From: Stenotrophomonas sp. 169
GTDB lineage: Bacteria > Pseudomonadota > Gammaproteobacteria > Xanthomonadales > Xanthomonadaceae
Assembly (NCBI RefSeq): GCF_014621775.1
Contig: NZ_CP061204.1
Coordinates: 1,074,501-1,138,500, forward strand
DNA length: 64,000 bases
Reading direction: 5' to 3'
Shown: positions 36,930 to 48,127 of the stretch, one piece after another
Position numbering within the stretch: the first letter of the stretch is position 1
Layout: the number at the start of each line of letters is the position of its first letter
The notes under the pieces: model-generated
Database searches by the model: none
What the model was told of the DNA's origin: nothing
The model's input: only the letters and a program-made list of their open reading frames with translations
Made by a program: the position numbers and the translations under genes

Positions 36930-38378
36930 TCAAGCGATTCTGACTCTTTCGTGCGAGGCGGAAATGTTCATGGCTTCACGATACTTCGCCACGGTCCTGC
37001 GCGCTACCGGGATACCCGAGGTTTTCAGCAGGTCAGCCAGCTTGGCGTCAGAAAGCGGCTTGCGCGGGTTCTCATCGTCGATCAGTTTCCGGATCATCGA
37101 CTGGATGGCCGTACTGGACGCCTCCCCGCCGCCGTCGGTATCGATGCCGGAGGCGAAGAAGGCACGCAGCGGCAAGGTGCCGCGTGGCGTGCGCACGTGC
37201 TTGCGGGCGATGGCGCGCGAGATGGTGGATTCGTGCAGGCCGAGCTCTCCGGCGATTTCGCGCAGGGTGAGCGGGCGCAGTGCCTGTGCGCCGAACTCCA
37301 GGAACCCGGCCTGGTGCTGCAGCAGGCTGCCGACTACCCGCAGCAGGGTCTCGCCGCGCGCCTCCAGCCCCTTTAAAAGCCAGCGTGCCTCTTGCAGGTG
37401 GGCTTTCAGGTACCCGGCATCTGCTTCGCCACAGCGGCGGATCAGGCTCTCGTAGCCCCGGTGGATGACCACCTTGGGCCCGGCGTGACCGGCCAGCGCG
37501 GCCCGCCATACGCCGGCCTGTCGCCAGATGACGACATCCGGCACGACATAGGTGTCCTGTGCCACAGCGGCGATCTGCGTGCCTGGGCGCGGATCCAGCG
37601 AACGCAGCAGCGTCACCGCCGCGTCCACGTCGGCCACGGGTTGTTTCAGCTCCTGTGCGATACCGGCTACGCCGCTGCGCGGCAGGCGCTCCAGCGGGCC
37701 GCCGGCGATGCGCCGGGCCAGCGCAAGCGCCGGTGTGTCCAAGGGCAGTACATCCAGCTGCAACTGCAGGCATTCGCCCAGTGTGCGCGCCCCCACGCCG
37801 ACCGGATCAAAGCGTTGGATCTGATGCAGGACGGTCAGGATTTCGTCGTCGCCCGCATGGATGTCGGGCAGCAGCGTTTCGGCGATGCCGGAAAATGCTT
37901 CCCGCAGGTAGCCGTCGTCTTCGATCGCATCGATCAGTGCGGCACCGATGTTGCGGTCGCGGCTGGACAGCGGCGAAAGATGCAGTTGCCACAGCAGGTG
38001 ATCGGCGAGGGTTTCGGTATCGGCAACCCGCTCGGCGGCGCTGCCCAGGTCATCTTCATCGAACGAGCCGCTGCTGCTGCCCGAGCCGCTCCAGTCCACT
38101 TCTGCGGGCGTCCAGTCATCATCGCCACCGGCATCCGCGGACGGCGCCCCGCTGTCTGCCGGTGCGTCCTGACCGGCAGGTGCTTCACTGCTGCCTACTT
38201 CGCTGCCGGGCGTCCGCTCCGGGCTGTCGTCCCAGTCCAGCAGCGGATTGGTTTCCACTGCTTCGGCGATTTCGACATCCAGCTCGGTCGTCGACATCTG
38301 CAGCAGCCGGATGGCCTGGCGCAGCTGCGGCGTCATGACCAGATGCTGCCCCAGCGATGTCTGCAACCGCGTTTTCAT
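36930..38378 (-). CDS. rpoN: RNA polymerase sigma-54 factor
   Basis: A 482-aa alternative sigma factor. Region I is the Gln/Leu-rich MKTRLQTSLGQHLVMTPQLR; an acidic Ser/Gly/Asp-rich linker follows (about 60-130). The core-binding domain, a helix-turn-helix (LHESTISRAIARKHVRTPRG) and the RpoN box ARRTVAKYREA near the C-terminus complete it. ATG 38378 starts at the conserved region I; the frame extends 60 non-conserved residues upstream, which were left out. A likely target is the pilA promoter at 16033. Confidence 0.96.
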   Translation of the reverse strand: MKTRLQTSLGQHLVMTPQLRQAIRLLQMSTTELDVEIAEAVETNPLLDWDDSPERTPGSEVGSSEAPAGQDAPADSGAPSADAGGDDDWTPAEVDWSGSGSSSGSFDEDDLGSAAERVADTETLADHLLWQLHLSPLSSRDRNIGAALIDAIEDDGYLREAFSGIAETLLPDIHAGDDEILTVLHQIQRFDPVGVGARTLGECLQLQLDVLPLDTPALALARRIAGGPLERLPRSGVAGIAQELKQPVADVDAAVTLLRSLDPRPGTQIAAVAQDTYVVPDVVIWRQAGVWRAALAGHAGPKVVIHRGYESLIRRCGEADAGYLKAHLQEARWLLKGLEARGETLLRVVGSLLQHQAGFLEFGAQALRPLTLREIAGELGLHESTISRAIARKHVRTPRGTLPLRAFFASGIDTDGGGEASSTAIQSMIRKLIDDENPRKPLSDAKLADLLKTSGIPVARRTVAKYREAMNISASHERVRIA

Positions 38379-38418
38379 GCCACCGCCCAACGGAAAGAGG
38401 AGGGTCCGGCGGCCACCT

Positions 38419-39138
38419 TCAGAGCTTGAAGGAGTCTCCCAGATAGACGCGGCGGACATCCGCGTTGTCCAGCAGATCCGCAGGCGCACCTTGGGCGAGC
38501 ACCGTACCTTCAGCGAGGATATACGCGCGGTCGCAGATTCCCAAGGTTTCGCGGACATTGTGATCGGTGATGAGTACGCCGATGCCGCGCTGCTTCAGGT
38601 GGGTCACGATGCGCTGGATTTCGCCGACCGAAATCGGATCGACACCGGCGAAGGGCTCGTCGAGCAGGATCAGGCGGGGCCGTGCGGCCAGTGCGCGGGC
38701 GATTTCGCAACGACGTCGCTCACCGCCGGACAGGCTGGCACCCAACTGTTCGGCGACGTGGCCGAGCTGCAGTTCGTCCAGCAGGCTGGCCAGTTCGCGT
38801 TCGCGGCCGGCACGGTCCAGGTCATCGCGCAGCTCCAGCACCAGGCGGATGTTGTCGGCCACGGTGAGCTTGCGGAACACCGACGGTTCCTGCGGCAGGT
38901 AGCCCACGCCCTGCTTGGCGCGGGTGTACATGGGGTCGCTGGTGATGTCTTTGCCATCCAGCACGATGCTGCCGGCATCGGCGGCCACCAGGCCGACGAT
39001 CATGTAGAAGCAGGTGGTCTTGCCGGCGCCGTTGGGACCGAGCAGGCCCACCACTTCGCCCGCTTCCAGGGTAAGCCCGAAGTCCTTGACGACTTCGCGC
39101 TGCTTGTAGCTTTTGCGCAGGCCTTTGGCAACGAGCAT
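38419..39138 (-). CDS. lptB: LPS export ABC transporter ATPase LptB
   Basis: A 239-aa ATPase that drives extraction of LPS from the inner membrane together with LptFG. Walker A is GPNGAGKT (34-41), the signature SLSGGERRR, Walker [14 protein letters not shown], and the switch His is in ITDHNVRET. Its ATG overlaps the last base of lptA. rpoN follows after 40 nt. Confidence 0.96.
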   Translation of the reverse strand: MLVAKGLRKSYKQREVVKDFGLTLEAGEVVGLLGPNGAGKTTCFYMIVGLVAADAGSIVLDGKDITSDPMYTRAKQGVGYLPQEPSVFRKLTVADNIRLVLELRDDLDRAGRERELASLLDELQLGHVAEQLGASLSGGERRRCEIARALAARPRLILLDEPFAGVDPISVGEIQRIVTHLKQRGIGVLITDHNVRETLGICDRAYILAEGTVLAQGAPADLLDNADVRRVYLGDSFKL

Positions 39139-39647
39139 TACTTGCTGCTCCCTGCGGCCGGTGCCTTGTTCTTCGGCTGGATGACCGTGCGCACGCGGGT
39201 GCCGTCGCCACCGCTGTTCATTTCACCGCTGCGCGTGTTGTAGACCATGCGCTGGCCCGCATTGGTGCCGCGCGCGCTGGTGACCTTGTAGTTGCCGGTC
39301 AGGGTGATGATTTCACCGGTGATGTCGTAGTCGATGCGGTCGGCGGTGGCGTCCATCCAGCTGCCGTCGTCCATCTGCTGGCGCATCTTGGCTTGCTTGC
39401 CGGTGAAGATCGCACGCACCGGTTCGCTATCCTTGATCTGGATCTCCGCACTGGCCGAGCGCAGGTCCAGCGAGCCCTGGGTGATGATCACCCCGCCGGA
39501 CAGCGTTGTCTTGCCGTCACCGGTGAGCGTGCCGGACTGGGCGCCGGCGTCGATGTTCATCGGCTCGTTGCGGTCGGTGGATTTCGCATGGGCGGCCACC
39601 GGGAACAACAAGCTGAGCGCGCAAAGAACTGCAAAGTGGATTTTCAT
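39138..39647 (-). CDS. lptA: Periplasmic LPS bridge protein LptA
   Basis: A 169-aa periplasmic protein with signal peptide (cleavage AAHA/KS at residue 22). The OstA/LptA beta-jellyroll repeats include [20 protein letters not shown] and [19 protein letters not shown]. It carries LPS from LptC to LptD across the periplasm. A Lys/Pro/Ala-rich tail ends the protein. It is adjacent to lptB (1-nt overlap) and 54 nt after lptC. Confidence 0.94.
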   Translation of the reverse strand: MKIHFAVLCALSLLFPVAAHAKSTDRNEPMNIDAGAQSGTLTGDGKTTLSGGVIITQGSLDLRSASAEIQIKDSEPVRAIFTGKQAKMRQQMDDGSWMDATADRIDYDITGEIITLTGNYKVTSARGTNAGQRMVYNTRSGEMNSGGDGTRVRTVIQPKNKAPAAGSSK

Positions 39648-39701
39648 CGTGTCCGTTCTGCCGGATGGGGTGCCCGGGCCAGCCGGGCAGGAAAAGAGGG
39701 A

Positions 39702-40262
39702 TCAGCGCTGGGGCGTGTAGCGGCCCTTGGACTGGCTGAGGAAATGATACGTGTTGTTCTTGGAATCCAGCTCGAAGCCGACGCCGCTCTGTTCCATGCC
39801 CGGCCGGGTCATGGTCACCAGCGCATCGGTGGCGGCGCGGTTGTCTTTCGGGAAGACGTTGAGGTGCGTGGTGCGGAACGTGGTCGGCGGGGTCGCCCCC
39901 TCGCTGGGACTGTCGCCACTCACATCGCCGCGCAGGCGCATCTCTTCGCCCTTGGCGCTGACCCAGCCGGTCTGGCTGCGCAGCGTCCAGTGGTTGCCAT
40001 CGCTGGCCGGCATTTCGAACACCGGGGTGGCGATTGTCATGGTCTGGTCGGCGCGCAGGCGCTCAAGCCGCGGCGCGCGCAGCGTGGTCGATTCCTTGCC
40101 CTCGTCGTCCAGCACCACGATCTGGAAATCGTGCAGGACGTAGTCCACGGTGCCGTCGTCCACGGTGACCTGCGGGCCCTTGTCCCGGTTGCGCAACAGC
40201 GACCAGCCGCTGAGCACGGCCACCACCAGCAGTACGCCGCCGATCACGGTGCGCCAGTTCAT
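39702..40262 (-). CDS. lptC: LPS export protein LptC
   Basis: A 186-aa bitopic inner-membrane protein: one N-terminal helix (about 5-22) and a periplasmic jellyroll that receives LPS from LptBFG and hands it to LptA. YVLHDFQIVVLDDEGKESTT and LRGDVSGDSP-like turns are consistent. ATG 40262 overlaps kdsC by 4 nt. Sequence conservation in LptC is low, so position supports the call. Confidence 0.9.
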   Translation of the reverse strand: MNWRTVIGGVLLVVAVLSGWSLLRNRDKGPQVTVDDGTVDYVLHDFQIVVLDDEGKESTTLRAPRLERLRADQTMTIATPVFEMPASDGNHWTLRSQTGWVSAKGEEMRLRGDVSGDSPSEGATPPTTFRTTHLNVFPKDNRAATDALVTMTRPGMEQSGVGFELDSKNNTYHFLSQSKGRYTPQR

Positions 40263-40807
40263 GCGCCGAACCCTGCAAGCACGGCGTCGACACGGCCCTG
40301 AGCGGCGAGCAGCACATCGCACAGTTCGCGTGCGGCACCGCGGCCACCCTCGGCGTGGGTCTGCCAGTGCACGCGCTCGGCGATCCACGGGTGCGCATTG
40401 GCCGGCGCGACCGCCAGGCCGACGTGGCACAGCGGGGCCAGGTCGGGCAGGTCATCGCCCATGAAGGCCACCTGGTCCAGCCCGATGCCGTGCTGTTCGC
40501 ACAGCGCCTGCACGCTGGCCAGCTTGTCGCCGACCGCGATCTGCGTGTCGATGCCCAGGTCTGCCCCACGCTTCAACGCCGACTGGCTGTTGCGCGCGGT
40601 GATCAGCACCGGATGGATGCCGTGCTTCTGCAATAGTTTCAGTCCCAGCCCGTCCTGCACGAAATATGCCTTGCTCTCATTCCCTTCACGGTCGTAGTAA
40701 AGCTGACCATCGGTGAGCGTGCCGTCCACGTCAAAGCAGGCCAGCCGGATACGCCCGGCAACGGCATGCAGGTGGGCGGGGAAAGCGGGCAGGGGGGACC
40801 AGGGCAT
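40259..40807 (-). CDS. kdsC: KDO-8-phosphate phosphatase
   Basis: A 182-aa HAD-superfamily C0 enzyme releasing KDO for LPS inner core. DxD nucleophile/acid pair is Asp26/Asp28 in CFDVDGTLTDG; later blocks are VLITARNSQS, the Lys in VGDKLASV and MGDDLPDLAPL. It lies between kdsD and lptC, the conserved order that joins KDO synthesis to LPS transport. Confidence 0.95.
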   Translation of the reverse strand: MPWSPLPAFPAHLHAVAGRIRLACFDVDGTLTDGQLYYDREGNESKAYFVQDGLGLKLLQKHGIHPVLITARNSQSALKRGADLGIDTQIAVGDKLASVQALCEQHGIGLDQVAFMGDDLPDLAPLCHVGLAVAPANAHPWIAERVHWQTHAEGGRGAARELCDVLLAAQGRVDAVLAGFGA

Positions 40808-40869
40808 CGTCAGGGGGGTATCCGGATTCGTCGTGCGGTAATCAATGAATGGGGGCGGGACGTGTTCGG

Positions 40870-41895
40870 TTAAACCACCCGGGCCCGCAACAGGTCATGA
40901 ATGTTGAGTGCACCCACCGCGTGCCCGCCGCCATCCACCACCATCAAGCCGTTGATTTTATGCGTTTCCATCAGTCGTGCGGCCTCGACCGCCAACTGAT
41001 CGGCATTGATGGTGCGGGGGTTGCGGGTCATCACATCGGCAATCCGCGCGCTGCGCACGTCCAACTCGCTGTCCAGCGCGCGGCGCAGGTCACCGTCGGT
41101 GAACAGGCCGATCAGTACCCCATCCGCATCGACCACGGCCGTCATGCCGAGCCGTTTGCGGCTCATTTCCACCAGCGCCTCGCTCAGGCTGGCGCCGATG
41201 TCCACGCGTGGCAGATCGTCACCGCTGTGCATGACATCGGTGATGTGCAGCAGCAGGCGGCGGCCCAGGCTGCCGGCCGGGTGCGAGCGGGCAAAGTCAT
41301 CGGCGGTGAAGCCGCGCGCATCCAGCAGCGCAACCGCCAGCGCATCGCCCATCGCCAACGAGGCGGTGGTGCTCGAGGTCGGTGCCAGCGCCAGCGGGCA
41401 GGCTTCGGCCGGTACGCTCACATCCAGATGCACGTCCGCGGCGCGCGCCAGGCTGGACTGCGGCTTGCCGGTCATGGAAATCAGCACGTTGCCCTGCCGT
41501 TTCAGTACCGGCAGCAGCATCAGCAGCTCATCGGACTCGCCGGAATAAGACAGCGCCAGCACCACGTCGGCTTCGGTGATCATGCCCAGGTCGCCGTGGC
41601 CGGCTTCGCCGGGGTGCACGTAGAACGCCGGCGTGCCGGTCGACGCCAGCGTGGCGGCGATCTTGCGCGCGATGTGCCCGGACTTGCCCATGCCGGTGGC
41701 CACTACGCGGCCCCGCCCGGTCAGGATGTGCTGGCAGGCCTGCTGGAAGGCATCGCCCAGGCCGGCGGCCACCGCCTGCAGCGCTTCCTGTTCTATCTGG
41801 AACACGCGCTTGCCGCTGGCGACCAGCGCGGCCGGGTCGGCCGGGGCCTTGCCCGGCAGGCCGGCAGGAGGGAGGGGCAGGTTGGTGTCAGCCAT
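40870..41895 (-). CDS. kdsD: Arabinose-5-phosphate isomerase
   Basis: A 341-aa enzyme converting ribulose 5-phosphate to arabinose 5-phosphate, the first KDO step. The SIS domain (about 50-195) has ATGMGKSGHIARK, PGEAGHGDLGMI and SYSGESDE; two CBS domains follow (215-265 and 285-341). Start ATG 41895 (MADTNLPLP) was preferred over upstream ones because the extension looks non-coding. It is divergent from ibaG by 53 nt and heads the kds/lpt/rpoN block. Confidence 0.95.
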   Translation of the reverse strand: MADTNLPLPPAGLPGKAPADPAALVASGKRVFQIEQEALQAVAAGLGDAFQQACQHILTGRGRVVATGMGKSGHIARKIAATLASTGTPAFYVHPGEAGHGDLGMITEADVVLALSYSGESDELLMLLPVLKRQGNVLISMTGKPQSSLARAADVHLDVSVPAEACPLALAPTSSTTASLAMGDALAVALLDARGFTADDFARSHPAGSLGRRLLLHITDVMHSGDDLPRVDIGASLSEALVEMSRKRLGMTAVVDADGVLIGLFTDGDLRRALDSELDVRSARIADVMTRNPRTINADQLAVEAARLMETHKINGLMVVDGGGHAVGALNIHDLLRARVV

Positions 41896-41948
41896 TCGGA
41901 TGCCACGCAGCAGAGTAGAATGAACCGACATTTTATTAGGAAAGCCCG

Positions 41949-42179
41949 TTGGACGCTGACACCATCCGCAATCTGATCGAAACCGGCCTGCCCGGCGCCC
42001 GTGCCGACGTGCAGGGCGATGATGGCGTGCACTTCGAGGCGACCGTGGTCTGCGATGCCTTCGCGGGCAAGATGCCGCTGGCCCGCCACCGCATGGTGTA
42101 CGCCACCCTCGGCGATCTGATGGGCGGCGCGATCCATGCGCTGGCACTGAAGACCGTGACCCCGGCCGAAGCCGGCTGA
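41949..42179 (+). CDS. ibaG: BolA-family protein IbaG
   Basis: A 76-aa BolA/IbaG protein, a partner of monothiol glutaredoxins in iron-sulfur handling. ETGLPGARADVQGDDGVHFE and CDAFAGKMPLARHRMVYATL are typical. It begins with TTG at 41949 behind TAGGAAA, a rare start. murA follows 21 nt later, the same pair as in E. coli. Confidence 0.93.
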   Translation: MDADTIRNLIETGLPGARADVQGDDGVHFEATVVCDAFAGKMPLARHRMVYATLGDLMGGAIHALALKTVTPAEAG

Positions 42180-42197
42180 ACCCGAAAAAGACCCTGA

Positions 42198-43768
<1,571 letters not shown>

Positions 43769-43770
43769 GG

Positions 43771-43823
43771 GTAGTGACGGCCGCTGGCCGTCAACACGGG
43801 GAATGACGGCCAGCGGCCGTCAC
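43771..43823. repeat. REP pair
   Basis: A GTAGTGACGGCC-type element (43771-43792) faces an inverted GACGGCC palindrome (43804-43823) across 11 nt, between the convergent EF-hand and DUF3108 genes. Confidence 0.88.
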
Positions 43824-43833
43824 TCCCCATGCC

Positions 43834-44517
43834 TCAGTTGATGCCCTTGATGGTCAGGTCCAGCGCGTCCTTGCCGCTTTCACGCTGCAGCAGCCGCGCC
43901 GGCACCGGGAACTCCGGCACAATCCAGGCGATCAGTTCCTTGTTGCCGTCCACGCGCGACACCTTCGTCGCTTCGTAGCTCTTGCCAGCCACGGTGACAG
44001 CCTCCTTGCCCACCACGCGGTAGGTCATCGGCTTGATGCGGCCTTCGTCGACCATGCGGTAGTTCAGCGGCTTGCCGGCGGCAAGGTCGCGCGCGATCGC
44101 CAGGTTGATCAGCAGCGCATCCATGTCGCCGGCCTTCAAAGCGACCGGTCCTGCGCGTTCGGGCTTGATGTCGCCGGTCCACGTGGCCTGGTTGCTGGTC
44201 CAGTTGTAGTTGGCCTGCACGTTGCGCTTCTTCACCAGCAGCACCGAGCTGTCCTGGCTGCTCAGCGGACGCAGGCGCCCGTTGGCTTCCTCGAACACGG
44301 TGCTCTGGCTCAGGTCGGCCAGCTGGTTCTTCACCTTGAGGCTGTAGCGCCATTTGCCCGTGCCTTCACTGGCCAGTGTCATGGTGCCGTTGGCCTGCAT
44401 GCCCATGTAGCTGGCCAGGTAATCGGCCTTGAACGGCTGCAGGGCCATGGCGGGCAGGCTGGCCACCGACAGGGCGGCAGCGGCGATCCAGGTCAGCGGG
44501 CGTTGAAACGTGGTCAT
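43834..44517 (-). CDS. DUF3108 periplasmic protein
   Basis: A 227-aa exported protein (signal cleavage at SLPAMA/LQ). FKADYLASYMGMQANGTMTL opens the beta-rich DUF3108 fold, and LRPLSSQDSSVLLVKKRNVQ and YRVVGKEAVTVAGKSYEATK follow. Function is unknown; relatives are outer-membrane or envelope-associated. Its start lies 2 nt after a second DUF3108 gene, its clear paralogue (shared STVFE-N-G-PLS segments), so the pair arose by duplication and is co-transcribed. Confidence 0.85.
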   Translation of the reverse strand: MTTFQRPLTWIAAAALSVASLPAMALQPFKADYLASYMGMQANGTMTLASEGTGKWRYSLKVKNQLADLSQSTVFEEANGRLRPLSSQDSSVLLVKKRNVQANYNWTSNQATWTGDIKPERAGPVALKAGDMDALLINLAIARDLAAGKPLNYRMVDEGRIKPMTYRVVGKEAVTVAGKSYEATKVSRVDGNKELIAWIVPEFPVPARLLQRESGKDALDLTIKGIN

Positions 44518-44519
44518 GC

Positions 44520-45320
44520 TCAGACTCCTTGGTATTCGATCAGGCGCAGGTCGATGTTGTCCTCGCCATCTTTGCGTTGCAGGATCCGCACCGGCGTGGG
44601 AACACCGTTTGCGATCCACAGGATGGTTTCGTCATTGCCGCCATTGGTGCGGTACACGCGCAGCGCGTCGTAGGACAGTTCGCCGACCTGCACGCTTTCG
44701 GTGGCAGGGGCGGCCTGGTAGTCATGCTGGCGCACGCGGCCGACATCGACGTAGCGGTAGTGCAGGCTGCTGCCCGGGCGGGCGTCACGCATGATCGCCA
44801 GGTTCAGCAGCAACGCGCTCTGGTCGCCGGGTTGCAGCGCAATGGGCTGGGTGCGTTCTTTCTTCAGGTCGCCCAGCCAGCGTGCCGTCCCGGCCTGCCA
44901 GTCGTAGGTGCCGGTGACTTTCTTGCCGAGGAACAATCCCTTGCGCACGGTGCTCTGGCTCAGCGGCACGTATTGGCCGTTGCGGTTCTCGAACACCGTG
45001 CTCTGTTCCAGATTCAAGCCGAGCACGCTGGCAAAGCCACGCCGGCCGACCACCTGCATGTCCACCCGCCATTGAGTGCCGCTGGCATGGGTGACGCGCA
45101 TGGTGGCATCGCCTGCTTCCTTGCCCTTGTAGAGGGCCTGGTAGGTGGCGGTGAACGGCTCCAGTACCGGGGGCTCCCACGCCATCGCCGCCAGGCCGGG
45201 CACCGGCGGCGCTTCGGCCGGGACGGCAGGCGCGGCCTGCTGCGCAGCCGAAGGCAGCGCCGCCATGCAGAACAGGGCGGACAGCAACAGCGCGGGTCGG
45301 TGCAGCGTCGTCTTCTTCAT
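44520..45320 (-). CDS. DUF3108 periplasmic protein, longer paralogue
   Basis: A 266-aa exported protein (signal about 1-31, cleavage near SAAQ/QA) with a Pro/Ala-rich spacer and then the DUF3108 domain (FTATYQALYKGKEAGDATMR, STVFENRNGQYVPLSQSTV, ETILWIANGVPTPVRILQRK). ATG 45320 was preferred to the one five codons upstream. Function unknown. The next gene upstream, purN, is 64 nt away on the same strand. Confidence 0.85.
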   Translation of the reverse strand: MKKTTLHRPALLLSALFCMAALPSAAQQAAPAVPAEAPPVPGLAAMAWEPPVLEPFTATYQALYKGKEAGDATMRVTHASGTQWRVDMQVVGRRGFASVLGLNLEQSTVFENRNGQYVPLSQSTVRKGLFLGKKVTGTYDWQAGTARWLGDLKKERTQPIALQPGDQSALLLNLAIMRDARPGSSLHYRYVDVGRVRQHDYQAAPATESVQVGELSYDALRVYRTNGGNDETILWIANGVPTPVRILQRKDGEDNIDLRLIEYQGV

Positions 45321-45384
45321 ACCGGGCAGAGGCAAAGGGAAGGGGGCAGCATGCCAGCGCCACGGTCAGTGGCGCGTGTTCAGC

Positions 45385-46050
45385 TCAGAGGGGCGAGCGC
45401 AGCACACCCGACGAATCTAGGACCAGCGGGCTGAAAAGGGGGTGACCGTCCAGCTGCAGCTGACCTCCCTGTTCAGCTACGCGTCCGCTGACCAGCAGCA
45501 CCAGGCTGGCGATCAGCAGGGGATGCTCGACCTCCAGCACCCGCGCGGCCAGCATTTCGGCGGTATCGCCAGCGTGGACGGGAACCCGCGCCTGTGCCAG
45601 CACCGTGCCTGCATCCAGCTCCGGCACGACGAAGTGCACGCTCGCACCATGCTGCGTGTCGCCGGCCTCCAGCGCGCGCGCATGGGTGTGCAGGCCTTTG
45701 TACAACGGCAGCAACGAGGGGTGGATGTTGACCAGTCGCCCATCGAAGCGCGCCACGAAGGCCGGCCCCAGGATGCGCATGTAGCCCGCGCAGACGATCC
45801 AGTCCGGTGCGCTGACTGCAACGGCATCGGCCAAGGCGGTCTCGTACGCGGCACGATCTGCGAACCCACGGGGTGCCGCCGCCCATCGCTGTGCCGCAGG
45901 AACGCGCAGAAGGGCGGCGGCGTCCGGCTTGTCGGAGAACACCCCCACGACATCGGCCTGCAGGACGCCCTGTGCGATCGCATTGAGGATGGCCTGCAGG
46001 TTGCTGCCCCGGCCGGATGCCAGGACGGCGATGCGGGCAGGCCGGGTCAT
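45385..46050 (-). CDS. purN: Phosphoribosylglycinamide formyltransferase PurN
   Basis: A 221-aa enzyme that formylates GAR with 10-formyl-THF in purine synthesis. LASGRGSNLQAIL binds the phosphate; the catalytic Asn, His and Asp are in VNIHPSLLPLYKG and the later HFVVPELDAG. ATG 46050 overlaps the upstream small membrane protein gene by 4 nt. purM lies about 1 kb upstream; two small membrane protein genes are inserted between the normally adjacent pair. Confidence 0.95.
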   Translation of the reverse strand: MTRPARIAVLASGRGSNLQAILNAIAQGVLQADVVGVFSDKPDAAALLRVPAAQRWAAAPRGFADRAAYETALADAVAVSAPDWIVCAGYMRILGPAFVARFDGRLVNIHPSLLPLYKGLHTHARALEAGDTQHGASVHFVVPELDAGTVLAQARVPVHAGDTAEMLAARVLEVEHPLLIASLVLLVSGRVAEQGGQLQLDGHPLFSPLVLDSSGVLRSPL

Positions 46051-46484
46051 GCGGCGACCGCGCGGCCGGTGCCGTCGAAGCTGGCCACCACTTCCGGGCG
46101 CAACAGCGCCCATAGCGCATAGGCCGCAAGCGCGATGCCCAGCGCTCCGGTCAGGCAGGCCAGGCCGGCGACGATCAGGCACAGCCGATGCTGGCGACGC
46201 GCGCCCATGCAGCCTGCGGCCTTGATGCTCAACCCGCCCAGCGCGGCGAACGTGGCCGTGCCTGCTCCCAGCAGCACGAACAGCAGCAGGGGTGCGGCGT
46301 CCGGGCCGCTGCCGGGGGGCTCGCTGACATAGCCGGCCACCGTCGCCAGCAGCAGGAATGCGGCAAGGATCAGCTCCAGTCCGCCCAGCACATAGAACAT
46401 TATTTTCAGGGTGTGCAGGTGCGAGGCGACCTGCATCGACGTCCAGCCGCGCGGGACATTCAACGGGGGAGGTGTGGCGGACAT
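46047..46484 (-). CDS. Small membrane protein, 145 aa (paralogue A)
   Basis: About four hydrophobic segments (near 27-50, 62-88, 103-125 and a final ALRPE-containing end). WTSMQVASHLHTLKIMFYVL and LLRPEVVASF-like elements recur in the neighbouring 46492 gene, so the two are paralogues. ATG 46484 was preferred to one ten codons upstream. No known function; it sits between purM and purN and overlaps purN. Confidence 0.7.
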   Translation of the reverse strand: MSATPPPLNVPRGWTSMQVASHLHTLKIMFYVLGGLELILAAFLLLATVAGYVSEPPGSGPDAAPLLLFVLLGAGTATFAALGGLSIKAAGCMGARRQHRLCLIVAGLACLTGALGIALAAYALWALLRPEVVASFDGTGRAVAA

Positions 46485-46491
46485 CCGGGCC

Positions 46492-46932
46492 TCAGGCTTG
46501 GGTAACGGGAGCAACGCCGAACGCGGCCTTGACCGACGGGCGCAGCAGGACGATCAGGGTGAACACCCCCAGCACCGTCCCGAAGGGCATGAAGCAGCAG
46601 GCGATGCCGGCCACGACCATGCACAGCAGGTGGCGGCGGCGCTGTGCCAGGCAACGCCCGGCATAGGCGATGAAGCCGGCCAGGGTGAGACCACCGACGA
46701 TGAACGTACCGGCGAACGCAACGAAGAACCAGCCAAACAGGCGCGGGTCGAACGGTTCGTTGCCTTGCTGGCTTTCCATCGGCAGCTTGCCGGTGACGAT
46801 GGCCAGGCCCATGACCAGGTGGATCACCGGGATGAGCGAACACAGCGCGGTGATCCCGGCCACGATGTAATGAAAGATCGACAGCAGGCGCAGATGGTCA
46901 GCGTCCTGCGCACTCAGGGGCGTGGTGGACAT
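46492..46932 (-). CDS. Small membrane protein, 146 aa (paralogue B)
   Basis: Four hydrophobic segments: a first helix starting LRLLSIFHYIVAGITALCSL, a second around FGWFFVAFAGTFIVGGLTLA, a third around CMVVAGIACCFMPFGTVLGV, and a short end LLRPSVKAAFG. HLRLLSIFHYIVAG..L and LLRPSV match the downstream paralogue at equivalent places. ATG 46932 follows a GGAGAC-like site. Function unknown. A REP pair separates it from purM. Confidence 0.72.
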   Translation of the reverse strand: MSTTPLSAQDADHLRLLSIFHYIVAGITALCSLIPVIHLVMGLAIVTGKLPMESQQGNEPFDPRLFGWFFVAFAGTFIVGGLTLAGFIAYAGRCLAQRRRHLLCMVVAGIACCFMPFGTVLGVFTLIVLLRPSVKAAFGVAPVTQA

Positions 46933-46976
46933 GGCGGTCTCCTTGGTGGCCGTATGGGGCAGGGGCCCCGGCGTCG

Positions 46977-47047
46977 GTAGCGCCGAGCCATGCTCGGCGA
47001 GCGCAGCGGGCGTTTCAGGCAGTCCGCCGAGCATGGCTCGGCGCTAC
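46977..47047. repeat. SMAG/REP pair, GCCGAGC type
   Basis: A GTAGCGCCGAGCCATGCTCG element (46977-46999) faces an inverted one ending in CTAC (47025-47047). It lies between purM and the small membrane protein genes. Confidence 0.9.
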
Positions 47048-47065
47048 CGGGCGCTATCGCGCAGG

Positions 47066-48127
47066 TCAGCCGATATGCACGCGCTCGGCGCCTTCCACGG
47101 CCGGCACGACCGTGCCGATGGTCCAGTGCTGCAGGCCCTGCGCTGCGGCGGCGTCGGCCACGGCAGCGACCTGATCCGCCGCCACGATCAGCACGAAGCC
47201 GATGCCGCAGTTGAAGGTGCGCCACATCTCGGCATCGGCCACCGCGCCTTCGCGCTGTAGCCACTGGAACACCGGCGGCAGGGTCCAGCTCTTCGCGTCG
47301 ATCTCCAGGCCAAGGCCTTCGGGCACCACGCGGATGATGTTCTCGGTCAGGCCGCCGCCGGTGACGTGGGCCATGCCGTGGATCGCTTCGCCGTGGGTCT
47401 TGAGCAGTGCCAGGATCGGCTTCACGTACAGGCGGGTCGGCGCCATCAGCGCATCCACCAGCTGCACCCCGTCGTCCAGCACCAGATCGGCCGGTTGGCC
47501 GGCGCGGTCATAGATGCGGCGCACCAGCGAGTAGCCGTTGGAGTGCGGCCCGGAGGAGGCGATGCCGATCAGCACGTCGCCTTCGGCAACGCTGGCGCCG
47601 TCTTTCAACTCGCTCTTTTCCACGCCCGCCACGGTGAAGCCGGCCAGGTCGTACTCACCTGGGGCATACATGTCGGGCATTTCAGCGGTTTCGCCGCCGA
47701 TCAGCGCGCAACCGGCCTCGGTGCAGCCATTGGCGATGCCGCCCACCACCGCTGCGGCGGTGTCGATGTCGAGCTTGCCGGTGGCAAAATAATCCAGGAA
47801 GAACAGCGGCTCGGCGCCCTGCACCAGCACGTCGTTCACGCACATCGCGACCAGATCGATGCCGATCGTGTCGTGGCGGCCCAACTGCTGGGCCAGCTTG
47901 AGCTTGGTGCCCACGCCGTCCGTGCCGGATACCAGCACCGGCTCGCGGTACTTGTTGGACAGGTCGAACAGCGCACCGAAGCCCCCCAGCCCACCCATCA
48001 CCTCGGGGCGGAAGCTGCGCTTGACCAGCGGCTTGATGCGCTCGACCAGTTCGTTGCCAGCATCGATGTCGACACCCGCGTCGCGGTAGGTAAGGGGCGT
48101 AGGGGCGGAGGACGGGCTGTTGGTCAC
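47066..48127 (-). CDS. purM: Phosphoribosylformylglycinamidine cyclo-ligase PurM
   Basis: A 353-aa enzyme closing the imidazole ring to give [69 protein letters not shown] and [10 protein letters not shown] are hallmark segments. There is no ATG close to the conserved start; the GTG at 48127 (VTNSPSS) was chosen. The ribosome site is weak. It is divergent from a DUF2066 gene, with 110 nt between the starts. Confidence 0.95.
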   Translation of the reverse strand: MTNSPSSAPTPLTYRDAGVDIDAGNELVERIKPLVKRSFRPEVMGGLGGFGALFDLSNKYREPVLVSGTDGVGTKLKLAQQLGRHDTIGIDLVAMCVNDVLVQGAEPLFFLDYFATGKLDIDTAAAVVGGIANGCTEAGCALIGGETAEMPDMYAPGEYDLAGFTVAGVEKSELKDGASVAEGDVLIGIASSGPHSNGYSLVRRIYDRAGQPADLVLDDGVQLVDALMAPTRLYVKPILALLKTHGEAIHGMAHVTGGGLTENIIRVVPEGLGLEIDAKSWTLPPVFQWLQREGAVADAEMWRTFNCGIGFVLIVAADQVAAVADAAAAQGLQHWTIGTVVPAVEGAERVHIG

